In this document: positions 1 to 5,550 of the stretch, piece after piece
How the letters are laid out: each line of letters starts with the position of its first letter
Numbering within the stretch: position 1 is the stretch's first letter
Assembly (NCBI GenBank): GCA_013696785.1
Contig: JACCXW010000223.1
Coordinates: forward strand, 1-13,669
Length of the DNA stretch: 13,669 nt
Direction of reading: 5' to 3'
DNA from: Geodermatophilaceae bacterium
Lineage (GTDB): Bacteria; Actinomycetota; Actinomycetes; Mycobacteriales; Geodermatophilaceae
Program-made: the position numbers and the translations under genes
The notes under the pieces: model-generated
Told to the model about the DNA's origin: nothing
What the model saw: only the letters and a program-made list of their open reading frames with translations
The model's database searches: none

Positions 1-415
1 CCACTGTGGACAGTCCGACTGCGGAAAGCAACGGGGCCGGATCCAGCGCTGGCCCGACCGTCGCTGCTCCCCCGCTCAACGTGACGGTATCCGCCTCGAC
101 CCGGACCGGCAGCAGACCCGCGCCGCACTCCTGGACGACCGATCCGGGCTCGATCCGCCCGAGCCGCGCCAGGGTGTGGGCGGCGCCGACACTGGGATGC
201 CCGGCAAAGGGCAGCTCGGCGCCCGGGGTGAAGATGCGCAGCCGGTAATCGGCCACCGTGGACGGCAGCGGGAACGCGGTCTCGGACAGGTTGAACTCGC
301 GAGCAAGCGCCTGCAGCTGGTCGGTCGACAGCTCCTCGGCATCCAGGACTACGGCCAGCGGGTTGCCGGTGAATGGGACATCGGTGAAGACGTCGACGAT
401 CTCGTACCGCAGCAC
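1..415 (-). CDS. PhzF family isomerase-like protein, N-terminal part, gene runs off the window
   Basis: The minus strand from a GTG at 415-413 is open to the window edge, giving 138 residues of a family that is usually 270-300 residues long. The start is set by an AAGGAG ribosome site at 422-427, 6 nt upstream. The protein opens with VDVFTDVPFTGNPLAVV, has NLSETAF with Glu45 at the position of the catalytic acid of PhzF, and has LPFAGHP at 68-74; these are the hallmark motifs of the PhzF/YddE fold. Family members are isomerases or epimerase-like enzymes, but most genomic copies have unknown substrates, so a role in phenazine synthesis should not be assumed. No phenazine genes are nearby. It is divergent from the MgtE-like gene with 48 bp between the starts. 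Family assignment is firm; substrate is unknown. Confidence 0.93.
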   Translation of the reverse strand, partial: MLRYEIVDVFTDVPFTGNPLAVVLDAEELSTDQLQALAREFNLSETAFPLPSTVADYRLRIFTPGAELPFAGHPSVGAAHTLARLGRIEPGSVVQECGAGLLPVRVEADTVTLSGGAATVGPALDPAPLLSAVGLSTV

Positions 416-447
416 GTCCTGCTCCTTCCCGGATCCGCCCCGCCGCG

Positions 448-453
448 ACGGTA
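448..453 (-). promoter_or_regulatory. Predicted -10 box (TACCGT) for the PhzF-family gene
   Basis: TACCGT on the minus strand fits TANNNT and would place the transcript start near 441, leaving a leader of about 26 nt that contains the AAGGAG ribosome site. It overlaps the plus-strand -10 box at 452-457. No convincing -35 element is visible. Confidence 0.4.
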
Positions 454-457
454 ACCT
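452..457 (+). promoter_or_regulatory. Predicted -10 box (TAACCT) of a leaderless promoter for the MgtE-like gene
   Basis: TAACCT fits TANNNT and is followed by exactly 6 nt before the GTG at 464. That places the transcript start on the start codon. No Shine-Dalgarno sequence precedes the GTG, which agrees with leaderless translation. Confidence 0.5.
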
Positions 458-463
458 GCGCTC

Positions 464-1708
464 GTGGCGACCGCGACCAGGGTGTTCTGCTCCCGGCTGA
501 GTGGCGTCGCTGTGTTCGACCCCAACGGTGACCAGATCGGCAAGGTCCGCGACGTCGTAGTGACGCTGCGCCTGGGCAACCAGCCACCGCGCACGCTCGG
601 CCTGGTCGTCGAGATCCAGCAGCGCCGCCGCATCTTCCTGCCCGTCACCCGCGTCACCTCCTTCGAGTCTGATGCTGTGGTGCTGGGAACGGGAACGCTC
701 AACCTCAAGCGTTTCGAACAGCGACCGGGGGAAACCCTCGTCCTGGCCGAGCTGCTGGACCGCCGGGGAACCCTCGTCGAGGGGGACGTGGCGGTGTCGG
801 TCAGCGACGCGGCCATCGAGCAGGCACGCAACCGGGACTGGGTGCTCACCCGCCTCGCGGTCCGTGAGATCACCGGCAAGCGGATCACGCGGCGCGGACA
901 CGTACGGCAGGTCGAATGGAACGCGGTCACCGGCCTGGCCCTCTCCTCGGCGGATCAGGGCGCAGACAGCCTGCTCGCCGTGTACGAGGACATGAAGGCA
1001 GCGGACGTGGCGAACGCGCTACGCGAACTGCCGGCCGAACGCCGGCAGCAGATCGCCGAGGCCTTCGCCGACGAGCGGCTCGCCGACGTGCTGGAGGAGC
1101 TGCCGGAGGAGGATCAGGTCGAAATCATCGGGCGGCTGATGGGCGCCCGGGCCGCCGACGTCCTGGAGGCGATGGACCCGGACGACGCCGCGGACCTGCT
1201 GGCGGAGTTCCCGGCGGCCGAACGCGAGCGGCTGCTCGCGCTGATGGAACCGGACGAGGCGAAGCCGGTCCGGCAGCTGATGGCCTACTCCGAGGACACC
1301 GCCGGCGGGCTGATGACCAGCGAGCCGGTCATCCTGTCCCCCGACGCCACCATCGCCGAGGCACTCGCCCGCGTCCGCGAGCCGGAGCTCAGCGCGGCGC
1401 TGGCCACCCAGGTCTACGTCGTCCGTCCGCCGGTCGCGACACCGACGGGAACGTTCCTCGGGCTGGTGCACATCCAACGGTTACTCCGCGAACCCCCCTC
1501 CAGCCTGGTCAGCGGCGTGATCGACGACGAGCTGGATCCACTGACGACCGGCACCTCGCTGCCGCAGCTGACCCGCTACTTCGCGACGTACAACCTCGTC
1601 GCGGCGCCGGTTGTCGACGACGACAACCACCTCGTCGGCGCGGTCACCGTCGACGACCTCCTGGACAGTCTGCTGCCGGAGGACTGGCGCGAGGACCGAG
1701 ATGACTGA
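464..1708 (+). CDS. Soluble PRC-barrel / MgtE_N / CBS-domain protein (MgtE-like without a pore)
   Basis: 414 residues from a GTG start that appears leaderless. Two PRC-barrel-like segments are seen, about 7-75 (GVAVFDPNGDQIGKVRDVVV) and 92-160. A helical MgtE_N superhelix follows at about 170-275, with repeated xADVLEEL/ADLLAEFP units. The AGGLMTSEPV boundary at 280-289 leads into a CBS pair at about 281-402. In MgtE magnesium channels, the N and CBS domains form the cytosolic Mg2+ sensor that gates a C-terminal five-helix pore. Here the protein ends after the CBS pair and has no hydrophobic segment, so it cannot be a transporter alone. It resembles M. tuberculosis Rv1232c. The stop overlaps the next gene, a DUF1003 membrane protein, by 8 bases, implying co-expression. 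A role as a Mg2+- or nucleotide-responsive partner is inference. Confidence 0.9.
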   Translation: MATATRVFCSRLSGVAVFDPNGDQIGKVRDVVVTLRLGNQPPRTLGLVVEIQQRRRIFLPVTRVTSFESDAVVLGTGTLNLKRFEQRPGETLVLAELLDRRGTLVEGDVAVSVSDAAIEQARNRDWVLTRLAVREITGKRITRRGHVRQVEWNAVTGLALSSADQGADSLLAVYEDMKAADVANALRELPAERRQQIAEAFADERLADVLEELPEEDQVEIIGRLMGARAADVLEAMDPDDAADLLAEFPAAERERLLALMEPDEAKPVRQLMAYSEDTAGGLMTSEPVILSPDATIAEALARVREPELSAALATQVYVVRPPVATPTGTFLGLVHIQRLLREPPSSLVSGVIDDELDPLTTGTSLPQLTRYFATYNLVAAPVVDDDNHLVGAVTVDDLLDSLLPEDWREDRDD

Positions 1709-2195
1709 ACCGCGCGGCTCACGGGCGGCTCGGCTGGACCAGCCCAGGGAGCCGCGGCGGCTGGTGCCGAACCTGGACACCGAGGCGTTCGGCCGGTTCA
1801 GCGAACGGATCGCTCGGTTCCTGGGGACCGGCAGGTTCCTCGCCTATCAGACCGCGATCGTCATCATCTGGATCACCCTCAACCTCACCGCAATCCGCCT
1901 GCAGTGGGACGTGTACCCCTTCATCCTGCTCAACCTCGTCTTCTCGACCCAGGCCGCGTACGCCGCCCCGCTGATCCTGCTGGCGCAGAACCGGCAGGCC
2001 GACCGGGACCGGGTCACGATCGAGGAGGACCGGCAACGGGCGCAGGCCGCCAAGGCCGACACCGAGTATCTTGCCCGCGAGCTGGCAGCCCTGCGCATCG
2101 CGATCGGCGAGCTGGCTACGCGCGACTACATCCGCTCGGAGCTGAACCGCCTCGGCGCGGAGCAGCCCGGCCGCTCCGAGCGGCGGTCCCAGTAG
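1701..2195 (+). CDS. DUF1003 family two-helix membrane protein
   Basis: 164 residues from the ATG at 1701, preceded by GAGG at 1691-1694. A longer in-frame reading from 1611 lies wholly inside the upstream gene and is not needed. Two hydrophobic helices at about 47-66 and 72-96 include the family signature LLNLVFSTQAAYAAPLILLAQNRQ, followed by a charged tail (about 99-152) that looks like a coiled coil. DUF1003 proteins have no established biochemical role. This one matches the size and layout of M. tuberculosis Rv1234. The start overlaps the MgtE-like gene by 8 bases, so translation is probably coupled and the two proteins likely act together at the membrane. The stop is 4 bp from the convergent azlD stop. 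Confidence 0.9.
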   Translation: MTEPRGSRAARLDQPREPRRLVPNLDTEAFGRFSERIARFLGTGRFLAYQTAIVIIWITLNLTAIRLQWDVYPFILLNLVFSTQAAYAAPLILLAQNRQADRDRVTIEEDRQRAQAAKADTEYLARELAALRIAIGELATRDYIRSELNRLGAEQPGRSERRSQ

Positions 2196-2199
2196 CCGC

Positions 2200-2502
2200 T
2201 CAGGCCAGGGCGTGGACCCCCGCGGCGGCTCCACCGGCCACCAGCAGGACCACCAGAAACGGCGCCCGGAGCAGCAGCGCGACGAAAGCGGCGGTAAGGC
2301 CGGCGGCCCGAGCGTCGAGGACGAGGGCCTGCTGATCGGTGAAGGCCTGTACGACGACGAGCGCCGCCAGCAACGCTGCCGGCACCAGCTCGACCGCCCG
2401 GCGCACTGCGGGGCGTTCCAGGAGGGCGGGCGAGGCGGCCAGGCCGAGATACTTGAGCAGGTAGCAGCCGAGGCTCCCGGCGAGCACGATCGCCCAGGTC
2501 AT
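2200..2502 (-). CDS. azlD: AzlD family membrane protein, small subunit of a branched-chain amino-acid exporter
   Basis: 100 residues from the ATG at 2502-2500. A longer in-frame reading to 2757 overlaps azlC heavily and lacks family features. The protein is almost all hydrophobic, with about three to four helices (for example 3-22, 38-54 and 70-97) and the AzlD-like KYLGLA and RRAVELVPAALLAALVV segments. Its ATG overlaps the azlC TGA as ATGA, the normal arrangement for this pair. AzlCD (BrnFE in corynebacteria) exports branched-chain amino acids and, in some species, methionine or toxic analogues; the substrate here is not visible. The gene ends 4 bp from the convergent DUF1003 gene. Confidence 0.88.
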   Translation of the reverse strand: MTWAIVLAGSLGCYLLKYLGLAASPALLERPAVRRAVELVPAALLAALVVVQAFTDQQALVLDARAAGLTAAFVALLLRAPFLVVLLVAGGAAAGVHALA

Positions 2503-3116
2503 CGGCGCCACCAGCCGAAGCCGAGCCCGACGGCCGCTGCGGCCAGCATGACCTGCAGCCCGGGCGGTACCACCGGGCTCAAGGCGAGTGCGATCACCGC
2601 GCCCCCGGCGGCCACCACGCGGTCCGTGCCGCTGTTGCGCAGCCGGGGCCACAGCAGCGCCAGGAACGCCGCCGGTACGACTGCATCCAGTGCCACCTGC
2701 GCGCTCTCGCCCAGCAGGCTGGAACCCAGCGCGCCGGCCAGCGTGGAGACGTTCCATCCGAGGAAGAGGCTGGCACCGGTGACGGCGAAGGACAGCCTCA
2801 GAGCCGCGGCGTGCGGTGCCGCCAGCGCCATGGCTGTGGTCTCGTCGATGACGGCGTGGGCGGCCACGACCCGCCGCAGTCCCCGTACGCCGAGCGGGCC
2901 GGCGAGGCGCAGCCCGTAGAGGGTGTTGCGGGCGCCGAGCAGCAGGGCGCTCGCCACGGCAGCCAGCGGCGCTCCCCCGGCCCCGAGCACGCCGACGAGG
3001 GCGAACTGCGACGCACCGGTGAACATCAGCAGGCTCAGCATGCAGGTCTGCAGGACACTCAGCCCGGCGGCCGTAGCGGCCGCCCCGAACGCGGCGCCGT
3101 ACAGCCCGACGGCCAA
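2499..3116 (-). CDS. azlC: AzlC family permease, large subunit of a branched-chain amino-acid exporter (true start probably further upstream)
   Basis: 205 residues from a TTG at 3116-3114, the first conventional initiator in frame. The sequence is strongly hydrophobic and carries AzlC motifs: GLYGAAFG, LLMFTGASQFALVGVLG and GARNTLYGLRLA. The reading frame stays open and coding-like upstream to 3194, giving WRRGTIRDALGVG directly before the annotated start, and this matches the usual AzlC N-terminus (basic residues, then the first helix). A start at the CTG 3194-3192 would give 231 residues, the normal family length, and a CTGA overlap with the marR stop. No ATG, GTG or TTG exists in that interval. 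It lies between marR and azlD in one operon. Family assignment is firm; the start is not. Confidence 0.88.
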   Translation of the reverse strand: MAVGLYGAAFGAAATAAGLSVLQTCMLSLLMFTGASQFALVGVLGAGGAPLAAVASALLLGARNTLYGLRLAGPLGVRGLRRVVAAHAVIDETTAMALAAPHAAALRLSFAVTGASLFLGWNVSTLAGALGSSLLGESAQVALDAVVPAAFLALLWPRLRNSGTDRVVAAGGAVIALALSPVVPPGLQVMLAAAAVGLGFGWWRR

Positions 3117-3190
3117 GCCGACGCCGAGGGCATCCCGGATCGTGCCTCGCCGCCAGCTCTCGGCCGGAGCACCCGCTCGAGTCAGTACGG

Positions 3191-3664
3191 TCAGCCTGGG
3201 ACGTCGACGGCGTGCAGCCGGTCGAGCAGGCGCGTCAGCGTCGTCAGTTCGTTGTCGGTCAGTCGTCCCGTCATGTGCTCCTCGACGCCGCGAAGATGCA
3301 CCTTCGATGCCTTGCGCAGCCGGGACAAGCCGTCGGGCGCGAGCACGGCGTACGTGCCTCGCGCGTCGTCCTCACAGGCCTGCCGGGTCACGAGGCCGTC
3401 GCGGGTGAGCCGGTCCACGAGCCGGGTGAGTCCGCTACGCGACAACAGCACCGCGCCGGCGAGTTCGGTCATCCGAAGCCGTCGCTCGGGCGCCTCGGCC
3501 AGTTGCACCAGCACGTCGTACGACGCCAGCGGCAGGTCCTCCTCGCTCATCAGCTCGGCCTCGAGCCGGCGGGTGATCATGGCGTGCATGTTGAGAAACG
3601 CTCGCCATGCCGTCATGCCGGCTGAGGTGGGATGCCGAACCGGCCGGGTCTGCAGGGCCGTCAT
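3191..3664 (-). CDS. MarR family transcriptional regulator
   Basis: 157 residues from the ATG at 3664-3662; a GTG six codons upstream (3682-3680) is an alternative. Although the frame stays open far upstream into mrp, that extension is antisense and is rejected. A winged helix-turn-helix occupies about 47-115. Its recognition-helix region contains LSRSGLTRLVDRLTRDGLV, followed by a wing DDARGTYAVLAPDG with the Asp/Arg pair typical of MarR proteins. Flanking helices for dimerisation are at 18-40 and 120-150. It is the first gene of a marR-azlC-azlD operon, so it most likely controls export of an amino acid or toxic analogue. Its ligand is unknown. MarR is unusual for azlCD control, which is more often under Lrp-type regulators. 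Confidence 0.9.
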   Translation of the reverse strand: MTALQTRPVRHPTSAGMTAWRAFLNMHAMITRRLEAELMSEEDLPLASYDVLVQLAEAPERRLRMTELAGAVLLSRSGLTRLVDRLTRDGLVTRQACEDDARGTYAVLAPDGLSRLRKASKVHLRGVEEHMTGRLTDNELTTLTRLLDRLHAVDVPG

Positions 3665-3690
3665 CGTTGACGCCCGGGGCACTGGCTCAT
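3661..3690 (-). CDS. Possible 9-codon leaderless leader peptide upstream of marR
   Basis: An ATG at 3690-3688 lies directly 6 nt after a TAGTAT -10 box and opens a short frame reading MSQCPGRQR. Its TGA (3663-3661) overlaps the marR ATG as ATGA. That geometry would let a leaderless ribosome terminate on the marR start and reinitiate, explaining why marR has no Shine-Dalgarno sequence. The peptide contains one Cys and three Arg/Gln-rich codons. It is too short for any homology argument; support comes only from promoter spacing and the stop-start overlap. Confidence 0.35.
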   Translation of the reverse strand: MSQCPGRQR

Positions 3691-3696
3691 GTCGGG

Positions 3697-3702
3697 ATAC
3701 TA
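3697..3702 (-). promoter_or_regulatory. Predicted -10 box (TAGTAT) for the marR-azlCD operon
   Basis: TAGTAT on the minus strand is a good TANNNT match followed by 6 nt and an ATG. The transcript would start at about 3690, 26 nt before the marR ATG. No clear -35 is present. Confidence 0.5.
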
Positions 3703-3744
3703 GGACGGCCGACGACGACCGGCGACGCCGCACCAGGGATGGGC

Positions 3745-3761
3745 CGCCCGTAGCATGGGCG
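3745..3761. promoter_or_regulatory. Inverted repeat CGCCC-N7-GGGCG enclosing the mrp -10 box
   Basis: The 5-bp arms at 3745-3749 and 3757-3761 flank GTAGCAT. The TAGCAT at 3751-3756 is the best -10 box for mrp, giving a transcript start near 3763. A protein bound here would block mrp transcription; the divergent MarR is one candidate. In GC-rich DNA, 5-bp arms can arise by chance. Confidence 0.3.
3751..3756 (+). promoter_or_regulatory. Predicted -10 box (TAGCAT) for mrp
   Basis: TAGCAT fits TANNNT and predicts a start near 3763 with a leader of about 22 nt. That leader contains the AGGAG at 3776-3780 used by the ATG at 3785. The box includes the upstream ATG at 3755, which argues against that ATG being the translation start. 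Confidence 0.5.
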
Positions 3762-3784
3762 AGTCCCCCGCTTTCAGGAGAGGT

Positions 3785-4921
3785 ATGCCTCCGGCACCCG
3801 AGCTGAGTCAGATCCGCGCAGCGCTGGCCACTGTCAACGACCCGGAGATCCGGCGCCCGATCACCGACATCGGCATGCTCGGCGCCGTCGAGATCGCCCC
3901 GTCCGGCCGGGTCGGGGTCCAGGTATTCCTGACCGTGGCCGGATGCCCGATGAAGGACACCTTGACTCGCGATGTGACCGCCGCCGTGTCCGCCGTTGCG
4001 GGGGTGGCCGCTGTCGACGTCCGGCTCGACGTGATGAGCCCGGAGCAGCGCAAGGAGCTGCAGACCCTGTTGCGTGGCGACAACCCCGAACCAGAGATCC
4101 CATTCGCGAAGCCCGGCTCGCTGACCCGGGTGTACGCCGTGGCCTCGGGCAAGGGCGGTGTCGGCAAGTCCAGCGTGACAGTCAACCTGGCCGTGGCACT
4201 GGCCGGCCGCGGGCTGTCCGTCGGTGTGCTCGACGCGGACATCTACGGCTTCTCGATCCCGCGAATGCTGGGCGTCACGGGCAAGCCGACGCAGGTCGAG
4301 CGGATGATCATGCCGCCACAGGCGCACGGGGTGAAGGTGATCTCGATCGGGATGTTCACCCCTGGCAACACACCGGTGGTCTGGCGCGGCCCGATGCTGC
4401 ACCGGGCGCTGCAGCAGTTCCTGGCCGATGTCTTCTGGGGCGACCTCGACGTTCTGCTGATGGATCTGCCGCCCGGAACCGGCGACATCGCGATCTCACT
4501 CGCCCAGTTGGTGCCCAGCGCGGAGATCCTGGTCGTGACCACGCCGCAGCAGGCCGCCGCCGAGGTCGCCGAGCGGGCCGGGTCGATCGCCACCCAGACC
4601 CACCAGCAGGTCGTCGGCGTGATCGAGAACATGTCGTGGCTGGAACTGCCCGACGGCTCGCGGCTGGACGTCTTCGGCAGCGGCGGCGGGCAGGTCGTCG
4701 CCGACGCACTGACCCGGACGCTGGGCGCGCCGGTTCCACTGCTCGGTCAGGTACCGCTGGAAACGCGGCTGCGGGAAAGCGGTGACGACGGCGTACCCCT
4801 CGTGCTGTCCGATCCGTCCTCGGCCGCGGCCCAGGCCCTGCTCCGCGTCGCGGACTCGCTGGCCGCCCGCCAGCGGGGGCTTGCCGGTCGATCCCTCAGC
4901 CTCACTCCGGTCGGCCGCTGA
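3785..4921 (+). CDS. mrp: Mrp/ApbC family P-loop ATPase, Fe-S cluster carrier type
   Basis: 378 residues from the ATG at 3785. This start is chosen because AGGAG (3776-3780) precedes it, whereas the in-frame ATG at 3755 lies inside the -10 box. An N-terminal MIP18/DUF59 domain (about 5-85; DPEI, TDIGM, TVAGCPMKDT with Cys54) is followed by a ParA/MinD-type ATPase. The ATPase has a deviant Walker A GKGGVGKS at 122-129, then LDADIYG, a LMDLPPGTGD Walker B region, and VIENMSW. Mrp proteins bind and pass Fe-S clusters in the cytosol. Most have a C-terminal CxxC after ENMS that holds a bridging cluster. Here that place reads WLELPDGSRLDVFGSGGG, and Cys54 is the only cysteine in the protein. The gene stands alone and is convergent with tatB. 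Confidence 0.93.
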   Translation: MPPAPELSQIRAALATVNDPEIRRPITDIGMLGAVEIAPSGRVGVQVFLTVAGCPMKDTLTRDVTAAVSAVAGVAAVDVRLDVMSPEQRKELQTLLRGDNPEPEIPFAKPGSLTRVYAVASGKGGVGKSSVTVNLAVALAGRGLSVGVLDADIYGFSIPRMLGVTGKPTQVERMIMPPQAHGVKVISIGMFTPGNTPVVWRGPMLHRALQQFLADVFWGDLDVLLMDLPPGTGDIAISLAQLVPSAEILVVTTPQQAAAEVAERAGSIATQTHQQVVGVIENMSWLELPDGSRLDVFGSGGGQVVADALTRTLGAPVPLLGQVPLETRLRESGDDGVPLVLSDPSSAAAQALLRVADSLAARQRGLAGRSLSLTPVGR

Positions 4922-4960
4922 GAGACGCTCAGGCGCCGTCGTCCAGCGAATCGGCGGGCA

Positions 4961-4978
4961 CGCTCGCATGAACGAGCG
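4961..4978. terminator. Small hairpin between the convergent mrp and tatB genes
   Basis: CGCTCG (4961-4966) and CGAGCG (4973-4978) can pair over the 6-nt loop CATGAA, in the 89-bp gap between the two stop codons. There is no T-run on either side, so a rho-independent terminator is only a possibility. Confidence 0.22.
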
Positions 4979-5010
4979 GATCAGGCCGTCGCCTCGCGGA
5001 CTTCTGAGGT

Positions 5011-5457
5011 TCAGGTGGCGTCGGAGTCGTACGGCGGTGCATCGCCTGCCACGCGCGGCACGTCGGTCGACTTGGTCAGGGACGGCGCTGAGGTGTCTCC
5101 CGACGCCGTCGAAAGAGGCTTTTCGGCCATCCTGGCCGACGTCGGTTTCGTGCCGACCCGGCTACCGCCAGCGCGGGAGGAGGAGCCGTTGGAGCGCTTG
5201 AGGAGCGTCGGCGGGTCGTCATCGAGCAGCTGGCGGCGGACGAACTCGCGGGGGTTGAGCGAACCGAGGTCCAGGTCGGCGAAGTCGTCGCCCAGCTCCT
5301 CACGGATCTGGGCCTTCGCGCCGGTGACGAAGCCGCGTACCTTCTTCAGCGCTCCGGAGGCATCGCGGGCGATACTCGGGAGCCGGTCCGGGCCGAAGAT
5401 GAACAGCGCCACGACGAGCAGCACCATGATCTCGCCCCACCCCAGGGAGCTGAACAT
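5011..5457 (-). CDS. tatB: Sec-independent (twin-arginine) protein translocase subunit TatB
   Basis: 148 residues from the ATG at 5457-5455, with AGGAGG at 5462-5467 placed 4 nt upstream. The N-terminus reads MFSSLGWGEIMVLLVVALFI, then FGPDRLP. This is a short membrane helix (about 6-21) with Glu9 at the position typical of TatB and the conserved FGP hinge. An amphipathic helix follows (about 26-60), then a long polar, disordered tail. TatB with TatC forms the receptor for folded proteins with twin-arginine signal peptides. Placement downstream of sigE, the anti-sigma gene and htrA is the same as in M. tuberculosis (Rv1221-Rv1224). A 93-bp gap to htrA leaves room for a separate promoter. tatA and tatC are not in the window. 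Confidence 0.92.
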   Translation of the reverse strand: MFSSLGWGEIMVLLVVALFIFGPDRLPSIARDASGALKKVRGFVTGAKAQIREELGDDFADLDLGSLNPREFVRRQLLDDDPPTLLKRSNGSSSRAGGSRVGTKPTSARMAEKPLSTASGDTSAPSLTKSTDVPRVAGDAPPYDSDAT

Positions 5458-5493
5458 GTCGCCTCCTGCCTGGCTTGGCCTCCAACGGTTCCG

Positions 5494-5499
5494 AGCCTA
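5494..5499 (-). promoter_or_regulatory. Possible -10 box (TAGGCT) for tatB
   Basis: TAGGCT on the minus strand would give a transcript start near 5487 and a leader of about 30 nt holding the AGGAGG. It lies at the foot of an imperfect GC hairpin (5499-5519). Evidence is only the hexamer and its spacing. Confidence 0.28.
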
Positions 5500-5550
5500 A
5501 CCCGGCGCTCCCCGGGGTTGGGTTCCAGCTCGCAGATCCGGCCCCTTGCG

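Noticed and set aside
3755..3784. Earlier ATG for mrp at 3755
   Set aside because: It overlaps the TAGCAT -10 box and has no ribosome site, while the ATG at 3785 follows AGGAG at a suitable distance.
2811..3806. Plus-strand open frame of 331 codons
   Set aside because: Crosses azlC, marR and the start of mrp in the wrong strand or frame; Ser/Arg-rich, without domains.
3665..4402. Upstream in-frame extension of the marR gene into mrp
   Set aside because: The extension is antisense to mrp and has no family similarity; the marR promoter lies at about 3697-3702.
5499..5519. Imperfect GC hairpin (AACCC/GGGTT arms) between htrA and tatB
   Set aside because: It contains a bulge, has no T-run after it, and overlaps the possible tatB -10 box, so calling it a terminator is not supported.
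5499..5526. GGAAC followed by GGTT upstream of tatB as a second SigE promoter
   Set aside because: The distance from GGAA to GTT is about 21 bp, longer than the 18-19 bp normal for this promoter class.
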